Shown: positions 50,961 through 59,110 of the stretch, one piece after another
Layout of the letters: each line of letters opens with the position of its first letter
Position numbering within the stretch: position 1 is the first letter of the stretch
NCBI GenBank assembly: GCA_014378715.1
Contig: JACMNE010000056.1
Coordinates: 18,683-82,682, forward strand
Length of the DNA: 64,000 nt
Source: Microbacteriaceae bacterium
GTDB taxonomy: Bacteria > Actinomycetota > Actinomycetes > Actinomycetales > Microbacteriaceae
Direction: 5' to 3'
Made by a program: the position numbers and the translations under genes
The notes under the pieces: generated by a model
The model's database searches: none
The model's input: only the letters and a program-made list of their open reading frames with translations
What the model was told of the DNA's origin: nothing

Positions 50961-52693
50961 GACCCACAAGCGGCCTCACTTTCGGTGGGCGATACCAGTT
51001 GTCGAGCCGTGTCGCGATCGGTGGCATGGGCGAGGTCTGGCAGGCGACAGACCTCGTCATCGGGCGCACCGTCGCCATCAAGATCCTGAAGGACGAGTAT
51101 CTCGGCGACCCCGGCTTCCTCGAGCGCTTCCGCGCCGAGGCCCGCCACGCCGCCCTCGTCAACCACGAGGGGATCGCCAACGTCTTCGACTACGGCGAGG
51201 AGGAGGGCAGCGCCTACCTTGTGATGGAACTGGTCCCGGGCGAGGCCCTGTCCACGATCCTCGAGCGCGAACGGGTGCTCGCCACCGACCGCGTGCTCGA
51301 CATCGTGGCCCAGACCGCCTCCGCACTCCACGCCGCCCACGCGGCCGGGCTCGTGCACCGCGACATCAAACCGGGGAATCTGCTGATCACCCCGGACGGC
51401 CGAGTCAAGATCACCGACTTCGGCATCGCGCGCATCGCCGATCAGGTTCCCCTCACCGCCACCGGCCAGGTCATGGGCACCGTGCAGTATCTGTCGCCCG
51501 AGCAGGCCAGCGGCCACTCGGCGTCGGCCACGACGGACGTCTACTCACTCGGCATCGTCGCGTACGAAGCACTCGCCGGACGCCGCCCCTTCACGGGCGA
51601 GTCGCAGGTCGCGATCGCGATGGCGCAGATCAACGAGACGCCGCCCGACCTCCCGTCGACGGTCTCCGAGCCGGTGCGCAACCTCGTCTACTCCTGCATC
51701 GCCAAGAAACCCGCCGACCGGCCGTCCTCCGCCGAGAAGCTCGCGGCCGCGGCCAGGGCTCTGCGGCGTGGCGACGTCCAGGGCGCCGCTGCGGCCGTCC
51801 CGGCGATCCTCGGCGGGGCCCTCGCGGCTACCGCCGTGAACCCCACCTTCGGCAACGACGCGGCCACACAGCTCCTCACGGCGACCGCACCGGCCGGCGT
51901 GCCCGCAGCGCCCCCCTCCGCTCCGTCGGACACCACTGAGCGCAAGAGGAACCCCTGGCTGTGGCCGCTCATCGTGCTGGGCGTGCTCGTGCTTGCGATC
52001 GCCGGGGTGCTCGCCTTTGTTCTGCTGTCCCCGTCTGGCGAGGTCCAGCCGTCTCCGTCGGCACCGCCAAGCACATCACCCTCACCCACACCGAGCGAGA
52101 GCCCGACGCCCACCCCGAGCCCCACGGTGAGCAACACCGTTCCGCTCGGCGACGGCTCCCAGTTCATTGGGCTCACCGAGGCAGAGGCAACGGCGCAGTT
52201 GCAGGCACTCGAGCTCGAGGTGTCCGCCATTGACGGCAACCCGGCCCAGACGCCGGACCAGGCCGGCAAGGTCTACGAGATCAACCCGCGCGGCAACGTG
52301 CGCAAGGGCGATCTGGTCACCATCTCGATCTACACCGATGTGCTCGCGCCGGCCAAGCCGGGGGCACTGACGGCCCAGAGCGGATCCTTCTTCGCCGGCG
52401 ACCAGGTGACCGTCACCATTCCCGGCTACTCCGGGTGCCCGGCAGGCACCTCGCAGACCGCCTTCGTGGTGGCCGTCGACAACGGCACTGCCTCCCCGTC
52501 CAACCCGCTGCCGGCCTCCGCCCGACAGGTCACTGTGACCCTCGGGGACACCGCACCGGGCGAGACACGGGTCTCTTACACCGCGCAGTGCTCCGGCATC
52601 AGCTCGGCCTCCTCCGACACCCTCGCGATCGCCTACGCCGCACCAGACGATTCCGTGATCGGGCTCCCGGCCACACCCGGCGCCAGGGGCTAG
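50957..52693 (+). CDS. pknA: Ser/Thr protein kinase PknA-like with one PASTA-like repeat
   Basis: A 578-residue receptor-type kinase. Kinase domain 1-270: glycine loop VAIGGMGEVW, VAIKILK (ATP lysine), HRDIKPGNLL (catalytic Asp), DFGIAR, TVQYLSPEQ. A membrane helix lies at about 334-356, then a Pro/Ser/Thr linker and one PASTA-like repeat (about 398-462), followed by an Ig-like extracellular tail to residue 578. M. tuberculosis PknA has no PASTA domain, so the extracellular part differs. ATGA overlap with pbpA. Phosphorylates division and wall-synthesis proteins. Confidence 0.93.
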   Translation: MRPTSGLTFGGRYQLSSRVAIGGMGEVWQATDLVIGRTVAIKILKDEYLGDPGFLERFRAEARHAALVNHEGIANVFDYGEEEGSAYLVMELVPGEALSTILERERVLATDRVLDIVAQTASALHAAHAAGLVHRDIKPGNLLITPDGRVKITDFGIARIADQVPLTATGQVMGTVQYLSPEQASGHSASATTDVYSLGIVAYEALAGRRPFTGESQVAIAMAQINETPPDLPSTVSEPVRNLVYSCIAKKPADRPSSAEKLAAAARALRRGDVQGAAAAVPAILGGALAATAVNPTFGNDAATQLLTATAPAGVPAAPPSAPSDTTERKRNPWLWPLIVLGVLVLAIAGVLAFVLLSPSGEVQPSPSAPPSTSPSPTPSESPTPTPSPTVSNTVPLGDGSQFIGLTEAEATAQLQALELEVSAIDGNPAQTPDQAGKVYEINPRGNVRKGDLVTISIYTDVLAPAKPGALTAQSGSFFAGDQVTVTIPGYSGCPAGTSQTAFVVAVDNGTASPSNPLPASARQVTVTLGDTAPGETRVSYTAQCSGISSASSDTLAIAYAAPDDSVIGLPATPGARG

Positions 52694-52759
52694 GGAATGC
52701 CCGAGTCGTTCCCCGGTAAAGTGGGCGCAGGAATCCCCTCGCGCCCTGGAGATCGACAC

Positions 52760-54457
52760 GTGACTGATGGCCCCCGCCTGCTCGCCGGCCGGTACACCAT
52801 CGGCGACCGCATCGGGCGGGGCGGCATGGCCGACGTCTACGTCGGTACCGACACCCGTCTCGGGCGCCGCGTCGCCATCAAGCTGCTGAAGCCGTCCCTG
52901 GCCACCGACCCGAAATTCCGGCTGATGTTCCGCGAGGAGGCCCAGAAGGCCGCGCGGATGGCCCACCCCACGATCGTGCGCGTCTTCGACGCCGGCGAGG
53001 AGACCTCGACGGACGACAGCGGGGCGTCGCTCCAGACCTCCTACATCGTCATGGAGTACGTCGACGGACGACTACTCAAGGACGTCATCGCCGAGGGACC
53101 AGCGGAACCCGCCGAGGCGGTACGGATCATCTCACAGGTGCTCACCGCTCTCGAGTACAGCCACCGCGCCCTGCTGGTGCACCGTGACATCAAGCCGGGC
53201 AACATCATGATCACCCAGTCCGGCCAGGTCAAGGTCATGGACTTCGGAATCGCCAGGGCCGTGTCCGACAACTCGGCGACCGTGGCCGAGACCGGTGCCG
53301 TGCTCGGCACCGCCCAGTATTTCTCGCCGGAGCAGGCGCGCGGCGAGACGGTCGACGCGCGCACCGACCTTTACTCGACCGGGGTGATCCTCTTCGAGCT
53401 CCTCACCGGACGCGCCCCGTTCCGTGGCGAGCGCGCGGCCGCCGTCGCCTACCAGCACATCAGCGAACCCGCCGTCGCCCCCTCCAGCCTCAACCCGAAG
53501 ATCTCGCCAGCGATCGACTCGGTGGTGCTGCACTCCCTGAACAAGGACAAGTTCGACCGTTACCAGACTGCGGCCGAGTTCCGGGCCGACGTGCAGGCCG
53601 CAGGAGCCGGCGAGGTGCCGACCCGGCGCGTTCCGGCCGCCGACTTCAACTCCACCCTCTTCGGCGTGAACCCGAATGCCCGCGCGGGCTCGGAGGCGAC
53701 CCTGCGGCAACTCTCGTCGAACGACGACGAGCGCATCGTGCGCACCCAGGCCCGGCCCCCCGTCGCCTGGATCTGGGCCGGAGTCGCCCTGATGGCGGCG
53801 ATCCTTGTGGCCGTAGTCATCTGGGTGATCAGCCTGCCCACCGAGCCAGATTCCCTCACCAACAACCTCTCGGTCTCGGTCCCCAACGTCGTCGGGTCGA
53901 CCTACGACGTAGGAGCGGCGACGCTCACGACCGCTGGCCTCGTGCCAGCCCAGTTCGGCCAGGCCAGCGACACCGTTCCGGAGGGCACCGTCGTGAGCAC
54001 CGACCCCTCCTCCGGCCAGAAGGTCTCTCCCGGCATCAGCGTCAGGGTCTACGTCTCCCTCGGCAAGAACCCCACCACGGTGCCGCGTCTCGACCAGCTC
54101 AGCGAGGCGGCCGCCCAGCAGGCCATCCAGGACCGCGCGCTCGCCTACGGGGTGACCACCCGGGAAAACTCCACAACGATCCCCGAGGGCACCGTCATCA
54201 GCAGCGACCCGGTGTCCGGCGCCTCGGTACGCGAGGGGGACACCGTCAACCTCGTGGTCAGCAGTGGCCTGGTCGATCTGCAGTCGGTCGTCGGCCAGCC
54301 GTACAACACCGCGATTACGAACCTGACGGCGCTGCAGTTCTCGATCGAGGCGAGGCAGGACCTCGGCTGCACGGGCGGCGCCGTCACCTCCCAGTCTCTG
54401 CCGGCCGGCGAGCAGCCCCAACGCTCGGCCATCACGATCACCTATTGCGCCGGCTGA
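52760..54457 (+). CDS. pknB: PASTA-domain Ser/Thr protein kinase PknB
   Basis: A 565-residue transmembrane kinase. Kinase domain about 8-275: IGRGGMADVYVG, VAIKLLK, HRDIKPGNIM, DFGIAR and GTAQYFSPEQ. The juxtamembrane region is followed by a helix at about 335-359 and three extracellular PASTA repeats (about 372-438, 439-507 and 508-565) that bind muropeptides or lipid II. M. tuberculosis PknB has four PASTA repeats. GTG at 52760 has GGAG 9 nt upstream and gives the family N-terminus. Last gene of the operon; it converges with trpG. Confidence 0.95.
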   Translation: MTDGPRLLAGRYTIGDRIGRGGMADVYVGTDTRLGRRVAIKLLKPSLATDPKFRLMFREEAQKAARMAHPTIVRVFDAGEETSTDDSGASLQTSYIVMEYVDGRLLKDVIAEGPAEPAEAVRIISQVLTALEYSHRALLVHRDIKPGNIMITQSGQVKVMDFGIARAVSDNSATVAETGAVLGTAQYFSPEQARGETVDARTDLYSTGVILFELLTGRAPFRGERAAAVAYQHISEPAVAPSSLNPKISPAIDSVVLHSLNKDKFDRYQTAAEFRADVQAAGAGEVPTRRVPAADFNSTLFGVNPNARAGSEATLRQLSSNDDERIVRTQARPPVAWIWAGVALMAAILVAVVIWVISLPTEPDSLTNNLSVSVPNVVGSTYDVGAATLTTAGLVPAQFGQASDTVPEGTVVSTDPSSGQKVSPGISVRVYVSLGKNPTTVPRLDQLSEAAAQQAIQDRALAYGVTTRENSTTIPEGTVISSDPVSGASVREGDTVNLVVSSGLVDLQSVVGQPYNTAITNLTALQFSIEARQDLGCTGGAVTSQSLPAGEQPQRSAITITYCAG

Positions 54458-54496
54458 CCGATTGTGGCCTCGTCGGCTTCGCCCTGGCGGGTGCCG

Positions 54497-55135
54497 TCAG
54501 GGCAGGTTGACGAGCGGGGTCAGCCCCACGGCCGCCGCCTGGGCGGTGTCCAGCCCCGCGACCGCGAGCCAGTTCGCCAGCATCAGGTACCCGCCCTCCG
54601 TGAGAACGGACTCCGGGTGGAACTGCACCCCGAACACCGGGGCGCTCTCGTGCCGCACCCCCATGATCACGCCGCCGGCCGTGCGCGAGGTGACGTGCAG
54701 GGAGTCGGGCACCGTCGAGTCGACGACGGCGAGGGAGTGGTAGCGGGTCGCACGGAACGGCTGCGGCACTCCGTCGTAGAAAGAGCTTCCGTCGTGCGTG
54801 ATGAGTGAGGTCTTGCCGTGCATGAGCTCGTTGGCGTGGGTGACGGTCGCCCCGAGTGCCTCCGCGATCGCCTGGTGGCCGAGGCACACGCCGAGTAGCG
54901 GCTGACCGGTCTCCAGCACCTCGCGCACGATCGGGATCGACACCCCCGCGGCGGCGGGGGTGCCAGGGCCCGGGGAGAGCAGCACGGCGTCGTAGTCCTG
55001 GAGAACGGATGAGGCGTCAGAGACTGCGAAGGCGTCGTTGCGCAGCACCGTGGTCTGCGCCCCGAGCTGGAGGAGGTAGCCGTTGAGGGTGTAGACGAAG
55101 CTGTCGTAGTTGTCGATGACGAGGATGCGGGTCAT
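54497..55135 (-). CDS. Aminodeoxychorismate/anthranilate synthase component II (glutamine amidotransferase)
   Basis: A 212-residue class I glutamine amidotransferase. MTRILVIDNYDSFVYTLNGYL, LLSPGPGTPAAAG (oxyanion), LLGVCLGHQAIAEALG (catalytic Cys) and GVQFHPESVLTEGG (catalytic His-Glu) are all intact. It supplies ammonia to PabB or TrpE; no partner synthase is nearby, and at this conserved position it is variously named pabA or trpG, so I leave the symbol open. ATG at 55135 has GTGGGGG upstream and overlaps the small membrane protein's stop (ATGA). Confidence 0.93.
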   Translation of the reverse strand: MTRILVIDNYDSFVYTLNGYLLQLGAQTTVLRNDAFAVSDASSVLQDYDAVLLSPGPGTPAAAGVSIPIVREVLETGQPLLGVCLGHQAIAEALGATVTHANELMHGKTSLITHDGSSFYDGVPQPFRATRYHSLAVVDSTVPDSLHVTSRTAGGVIMGVRHESAPVFGVQFHPESVLTEGGYLMLANWLAVAGLDTAQAAAVGLTPLVNLP

Positions 55136-55296
55136 TCCCCCACCGTAACCTCTGTGACGTTGACGAAGGTGTTCAGCCAGGGGAACACGAACAGCACGCA
55201 GGCAAGCAGCACCGCGGCAACGATCACCAGGAGCAGGACGATCCGGAGCCAGACGGGGCCGGGGAGCAGACGCCACAGCGCAGCGTACATCGTCAC
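55132..55296 (-). CDS. Small single-pass membrane protein between sortase and amidotransferase
   Basis: A 54-residue protein, VTMYAALWRLLPGPVW then one long hydrophobic helix (LRIVLLLVIVAAVLLACVLF) and a short polar C-terminus. GTG at 55296 overlaps the sortase TGA, and its own TGA overlaps the amidotransferase ATG, so it is embedded in a coupled three-gene operon, the best evidence that it is real. A small membrane protein at this place is common in actinobacteria. Function unknown; an accessory to the sortase is a guess. Confidence 0.75.
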   Translation of the reverse strand: MTMYAALWRLLPGPVWLRIVLLLVIVAAVLLACVLFVFPWLNTFVNVTEVTVGE

Positions 55297-56048
55297 ACCG
55301 TCCCGTTCACGAGGGCGGCGATCTCCCCGGGGGGACCTGCCGAGGCCGGCTGCCACGACTCGAGCACGCTGTAGGCGACGATCCGCTCGGCGGCAGAGAG
55401 CATCGGGTTGCAGCTGGTCATCGTCATCACCCGTGCGGTCGGAGTGACATCCGCGCTCTGCTGGGGCACCGGGTCGAGCACCCCGACCCCGGTGGGGCGC
55501 ACGTACTCGAGGGAGCGGAAGACGTAGGTGTACCAGCCGTCCGCCGTCTGCACGATGATGCGGTCGCCCGCCTGGAGTGTGCCGATCAGGTTGAAGGGCG
55601 CTCCGTAGGTGGTGCGGTGGGCGGCCACGGCGAAGTTGCCGATCTCGCCCGGCATCTGGGTGCCCGGGTAGTGACCGACCCCGGTCTTCAACACATTCGA
55701 GGCGCTCACCCCCTCCGCGATGGTGCGCACGTAGTCCGCGCCGAACCGGGGGATGTAGACGTTCGCGAACTGGGTGGTCTCCGCCGGCGCGACGCCGACG
55801 ACCGGCTCGGCGGGCACGGTCGGATCGGCGGGAGGCACGGTGTGCGGTGCGCTCGCCCCGCTCAGCTCGTCACTGAACGCGAGCGCCTGGCTCTGCTGCT
55901 CGTGGCCGACCACGATGTCATTCAGCCACAGCTGCCAGCCGAGGAAAAGGAAGACGAAGACCCCGGCCGTGATGAGAAGCTCCCCGAAAACGCCGATGAT
56001 GCTCACCCGGCGGCGGGACCGCAGGCGACTCTCATGGCGCGTTGTCAT
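55293..56048 (-). CDS. Class E sortase
   Basis: A 251-residue cysteine transpeptidase with a cytoplasmic basic N-terminus, one signal-anchor helix (about 18-38) and an extracellular sortase domain. Catalytic His is in GNFAVAAHRTTYG, Cys in RVMTMTSCNPMLS, and Arg in SAAERIVAYS. Class E sortases of high-GC gram-positives anchor LAXTG-type proteins to the wall. No substrate protein with such a motif is seen in the window. ATG at 56048. First gene of the sortase-small protein-amidotransferase operon. Confidence 0.94.
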   Translation of the reverse strand: MTTRHESRLRSRRRVSIIGVFGELLITAGVFVFLFLGWQLWLNDIVVGHEQQSQALAFSDELSGASAPHTVPPADPTVPAEPVVGVAPAETTQFANVYIPRFGADYVRTIAEGVSASNVLKTGVGHYPGTQMPGEIGNFAVAAHRTTYGAPFNLIGTLQAGDRIIVQTADGWYTYVFRSLEYVRPTGVGVLDPVPQQSADVTPTARVMTMTSCNPMLSAAERIVAYSVLESWQPASAGPPGEIAALVNGTV

Positions 56049-56134
56049 GGGTGCAGTCTAATTTGATCGGCGGGGTGCTTCCGGTGTTTCGTGGTGGCCG
56101 ACGGCCGATCCGGCCGGTACGAAGGTCGACAGGC

Positions 56135-56140
56135 TAGAAT
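56135..56140 (+). promoter_or_regulatory. -10 box for leaderless crgA transcript
   Basis: TAGAAT ends 7 nt before the ATG at 56148. Confidence 0.5.
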
Positions 56141-56147
56141 TGGTGCC

Positions 56148-56426
56148 ATGGCCAGAAGCAACGATCGCGCGAAGACCGTAGCCACCAACGACTCGAGCGG
56201 CGGCGGCCAGGACGGACCGACCCCCAAGAGGGGCGGAGACGACGCTCCGAACCCGGTCTGGTTCAAGCCGATCATGTTCGGGTTGATGCTTCTGGGGCTC
56301 ACCTGGATCATCGTCTTCTACGTGAGTGGCACCACGCTGCCGATCGCCTCACTCGGCGACGGCAACATTCTCGTCGGCTTCGGAATCCTCTTCCTCGGGT
56401 TCATCATGACCACCCGCTGGCGCTGA
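56148..56426 (+). CDS. crgA: Cell division protein CrgA
   Basis: A 92-residue protein with a charged, disordered N-terminus (1-35) and two membrane helices (about 38-60 and 68-88). NPVWFKPIMFGLMLLGLTWIIVFYVSG and GNILVGFGILFLGFIMTTRWR are the family signature, the latter ending the protein as in all CrgA. It helps recruit FtsI and PBPs to the septum in mycobacteria and inhibits FtsZ-ring formation in Streptomyces. The ATG at 56148 has a leaderless -10 box. Confidence 0.95.
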   Translation: MARSNDRAKTVATNDSSGGGQDGPTPKRGGDDAPNPVWFKPIMFGLMLLGLTWIIVFYVSGTTLPIASLGDGNILVGFGILFLGFIMTTRWR

Positions 56427-56460
56427 CCGTCCGTCTCACGTCGCTCTGACGGCGGGCAAC

Positions 56461-56504
56461 TACACCGGTGTAATTATCCCCACTGTGGATAGACCTGTGG
56501 ATAA
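56461..56504. promoter_or_regulatory. Cluster of DnaA boxes with a 12-bp palindrome between crgA and the rhomboid gene
   Basis: Within 44 bp: perfect palindrome TACACCGGTGTA (56461-56472), TTATCCCCA (56474-56482, one mismatch to the DnaA box), TGTGGATAG (56484-56492, one mismatch, opposite strand) and TGTGGATAA (56496-56504, perfect box on the minus strand). The block sits between two convergent stop codons, where no promoter is needed. Confidence 0.65.
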
Positions 56505-56506
56505 CT

Positions 56507-57340
56507 TCAGGCCAGGAAGGTCAGCTGGTATCCAACCACAGTGACGGCGATCAGCCCAACGACAACGGCCGCCAGGTAGACCTTCTGCAGGGCCTGCCTC
56601 CGGATGGGCCTGGTCCTCGTGAGGATGAACCCGACGAGCGCACCGGTCAGCAGCCCTCCGATGTGCGCCTGCCAGGAGATCCCCGGCACGATGAAGGAGA
56701 TCCCGAGGTTCAGTGCGACCAGGATCAGGAGCTGGGTGCCGTTGCCGCCCAGACCGCGCTGGATGACGAAGAAGGCGCCGAAGAGTCCGAAGATCGCCCC
56801 GGATGCGCCGAGTGCCCCGGTTCCCGGACTCAGCAGCAACACGGCGACGGAACCGCCCAGACCGCTGATCAGGTACAGCGCGAGGAACCGCGCACGTCCA
56901 ATCACCGGCTCGAGCGCCCGCCCGAAGATGTAGAGCGAGAACATGTTGAACGTGATGTGCAGGAACGACCCGTGCAGGAACACCGAGGTGAGCATGCCCC
57001 ACGGCTGGCGCGCAGTCAGGATCGGGTAGTACGCGGCATACCTGTCGAGGAACCCGTTCGAGGCGAGCTGCAGCAGGAAGACGACGACCGAGATCCCGAT
57101 CAGGGACAGCGTGACGACGGGTGCCCCGTCCGCGCTGAGGCGGCGGGCACCCGACAGCATCCGCGAGCGCTGCTTCGGCACCCGGGCCTGGCCCTCGCGC
57201 ACACACTCGGGGCAGTGGAAGCCGACCGGAGCCTGGGTCTGGCACTCCGGGCAGATCGTGCGCCCGCACCTCTGGCAGAGGATGAAACTCTGCCGGTCAG
57301 GGTGCCGGTAGCAGTAGTTGCCCGACCCGGAATCGCTCAT
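56507..57340 (-). CDS. Rhomboid family intramembrane serine protease
   Basis: A 277-residue protein. An N-terminal zinc-ribbon-like segment (CYRHPDRQSFILCQRCGRTI then CPEC twice) precedes six to seven membrane helices. HGSFLHITFNMFSLYIFG holds the oxyanion His/Asn, GALGASGAIFGLFGAF the catalytic Ser, and WQAHIGGLLTG the catalytic His. It cleaves membrane proteins within or near the bilayer; substrates unknown. This position near gyrA is conserved. It lies 18 nt after the cyclophilin gene on the same strand. Confidence 0.94.
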   Translation of the reverse strand: MSDSGSGNYCYRHPDRQSFILCQRCGRTICPECQTQAPVGFHCPECVREGQARVPKQRSRMLSGARRLSADGAPVVTLSLIGISVVVFLLQLASNGFLDRYAAYYPILTARQPWGMLTSVFLHGSFLHITFNMFSLYIFGRALEPVIGRARFLALYLISGLGGSVAVLLLSPGTGALGASGAIFGLFGAFFVIQRGLGGNGTQLLILVALNLGISFIVPGISWQAHIGGLLTGALVGFILTRTRPIRRQALQKVYLAAVVVGLIAVTVVGYQLTFLA

Positions 57341-57358
57341 CGCTGGATCACGAAGGGG

Positions 57359-57898
57359 TCAGACCTCTTCGATCGTGACGGACTCCAGGACGACGTCCTC
57401 GCGCGGACGATCGCGGCTGTCCTTGGCTACGGCCTCGATCTTCTTGACGGTCTCGCGCGACGCCTCGTCGGCGACCTCTCCGAAGATCGTGTGCTTTCCC
57501 TGCAGCCAGGTGGTCGGCACGGTGGTGATGAAGAACTGCGAGCCGTTGGTTCCGCGGCCGCCCTGCTTGCCGGCGTTCGCCATGGCGAGGAGGTAGGGCT
57601 GGGTGAACGTGAGCTCGGGGTGGATCTCGTCATCGAACTGGTAGCCCGGTCCGCCGGTGCCTTGTCCGAGCGGGTCGCCGCCCTGGATCATGAAGTTGTC
57701 GATGATGCGGTGGAAGACCACGCCGTCGTAAAGCTTGTCCTTGGAGACCTTGCCGGTTCCCGGATGGGTCCATTCGATCTCGCCGGTGGCGAGGCCGACG
57801 AAGTTGGCAACGGTCTTCGGCGCGTGGTTGCCGAGGAGGTTGACACGGATCGGACCGAGATTGGTGGTGAGCGTGGCGACATGGGTGTGGATAGGCAT
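57359..57898 (-). CDS. ppiA: Peptidyl-prolyl cis-trans isomerase, cyclophilin type
   Basis: A 179-residue cytoplasmic cyclophilin. VVFHRIIDNFMIQGGDPLGQG contains the catalytic Arg and FMIQGGD core, and GSQFFITTVPTTWLQGKHTIFG the binding-site residues with Trp at the cyclosporin position. ATG at 57898 has GGAAG about 9 nt upstream; the longer upstream frame has no homology. It precedes the rhomboid gene by 18 nt and is likely co-transcribed. Confidence 0.95.
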   Translation of the reverse strand: MPIHTHVATLTTNLGPIRVNLLGNHAPKTVANFVGLATGEIEWTHPGTGKVSKDKLYDGVVFHRIIDNFMIQGGDPLGQGTGGPGYQFDDEIHPELTFTQPYLLAMANAGKQGGRGTNGSQFFITTVPTTWLQGKHTIFGEVADEASRETVKKIEAVAKDSRDRPREDVVLESVTIEEV

Positions 57899-57955
57899 GA
57901 GTACATTCTTCCACAACCCCTCCCCTTGCACAGTTATCACACAGGTTCTGCGGTG

Positions 57956-57984
57956 TTGGTTGGTAGGGCAGAGAATGAAATACT
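57956..57984 (+). promoter_or_regulatory. Candidate promoter for the gene at 58022
   Basis: TTGGTT (57956-57961) and AATACT (57979-57984) with a 17-bp spacer, followed by a leader that ends with GGAGG before the ATG at 58022. Confidence 0.45.
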
Positions 57985-58021
57985 GTGCAGATTCGCTAAT
58001 CAACTACCGGAGGATGTGCTC

Positions 58022-58648
58022 ATGGGACTGTCACGCAAGCGCGAGAAAGAACTGAAGCGGCTCAAGAACACCGCCTCCGACCTCTGGGACGAGCAGCGCG
58101 ACGTGCTCGAACACGCGAGCAGCGTCGTGCGCGAGGCCGGGCGCCAGATCGGAAACGTGTCCCGCGAAGAGGTCGCCCCCCGTGTCCGCGACACCGTCGA
58201 CCACCGCATCAAGCCCGCCGTGACCACAGGTTACAACGCGACGAGAAACGCGGTCGACGACACCCGTCACAAGATCGTCCACGATGTGCTGCCCAGCGTG
58301 TCCTCTGCGCTCGCCTCGGCACTCGCGACTCTCGAGGTTGCGAAGGACCCCCGCGTGCGGGAGATCGTGGAGCACGTGCACAAGACCACGGACCGCGTCA
58401 GCAAGAACGCGAGCCGCGCCTTCGCCGAGGGCTCGAAGCAGGCGTCGAAGGCCTACGAGACCATCGGCAAGAAGGTCGGCAAGGTCGCCCCCGCCCCCCA
58501 GCGTGGGATCGGTGTCGGCGGCACCCTGCTCATCATCCTCGGAGTGGTCGCCGTCGCCGGCGTCGCCTATGCGGCATGGCAGACACTGCGTGCCGACGAC
58601 GAGCTGTGGGTCCTCGACGAGAAGGACGACAGCGAGCCCTCGAAGTAA
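58022..58648 (+). CDS. Helical, C-terminally membrane-anchored hypothetical protein
   Basis: A 208-residue protein. The first 150 residues are strongly charged and helical (RKREKELKRLKNTASDLWDE, then HRIKPAVTTGYNATRNAVDD and similar), consistent with a long coiled-coil or amphipathic bundle; one membrane helix follows at about 165-187 (GGTLLIILGVVAVAGVAYAA) and an acidic tail ends in DDSEPSK. The start at 58022 follows GGAGG at 9 nt. I do not recognise a named family, although apolipoprotein/YtxH-like stress proteins look similar. It sits between ppiA and the tRNA genes. Confidence 0.75.
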   Translation: MGLSRKREKELKRLKNTASDLWDEQRDVLEHASSVVREAGRQIGNVSREEVAPRVRDTVDHRIKPAVTTGYNATRNAVDDTRHKIVHDVLPSVSSALASALATLEVAKDPRVREIVEHVHKTTDRVSKNASRAFAEGSKQASKAYETIGKKVGKVAPAPQRGIGVGGTLLIILGVVAVAGVAYAAWQTLRADDELWVLDEKDDSEPSK

Positions 58649-58662
58649 ACCGCACTCCGAGG

Positions 58663-58694
58663 ACGCCGCCCGATCATTCCGATCCGGGCGGCGT
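58663..58694 (+). terminator. Hairpin downstream of the coiled-coil gene
   Basis: ACGCCGCCCG (58663-58672) pairs perfectly with CGGGCGGCGT (58685-58694), 12-nt loop, followed by TCCCGATTT. The T tract is weak. Confidence 0.55.
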
Positions 58695-58860
58695 TCCCGA
58701 TTTAACGCCCGCACAGGGCGTGACGACGCCGCTGAGCGCCCGTGACATCCTGCTGGACCCCGGGGACGAGTGCGCCACCCGATAGCGGAGACGGCCACTC
58801 AGGCCCTCAGTCGGGAGTCCGGCGAACCGGACCGACAGCGGGGCGGCTGGCCGATGGATG

Positions 58861-58933
58861 TGGAGACGAGGGGAATCGAACCCCTAACCCCCGCCTTGCA
58901 AAGGCGGTGCTCTGCCAATTGAGCTACGTCCCC
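58861..58933 (-). tRNA. tRNA-Ala (anticodon TGC)
   Basis: Minus-strand cloverleaf: acceptor GGGGACG/CGTCTCC (one G-T pair), anticodon loop TTTGCAA (TGC), T-arm AGGGGTTCGATTCCCCT. CCA is not encoded. Paired with tRNA-Ile 35 bp upstream on the same strand, the usual order after gyrA. Confidence 0.96.
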
Positions 58934-58968
58934 GTGAGGAATCCCGTGGAAAAGGGGGATTCCCCGAG

Positions 58969-59042
58969 TGGGGCTACCTGGACTCGAACCAGGGACCTCT
59001 TCGTTATCAGCGAAGCGCTCTAACCGCCTGAGCTATAGCCCC
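58969..59042 (-). tRNA. tRNA-Ile (anticodon GAT)
   Basis: Minus-strand cloverleaf: acceptor GGGGCTA/TAGCCCC, D-arm AGCTCAGGCGGTTAGAGC, anticodon loop CTGATAA (GAT), T-arm CCTGGTTCGAGTCCAGG, discriminator A. CCA is not encoded. Lies between the DUF3566 gene and tRNA-Ala. Confidence 0.96.
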
Positions 59043-59110
59043 GTTGTGGGCAGATATGACAGTATCGCACCGCGGTCGAAACACTAAATCGTGCGGCGTT
59101 TTGTGGTGGA

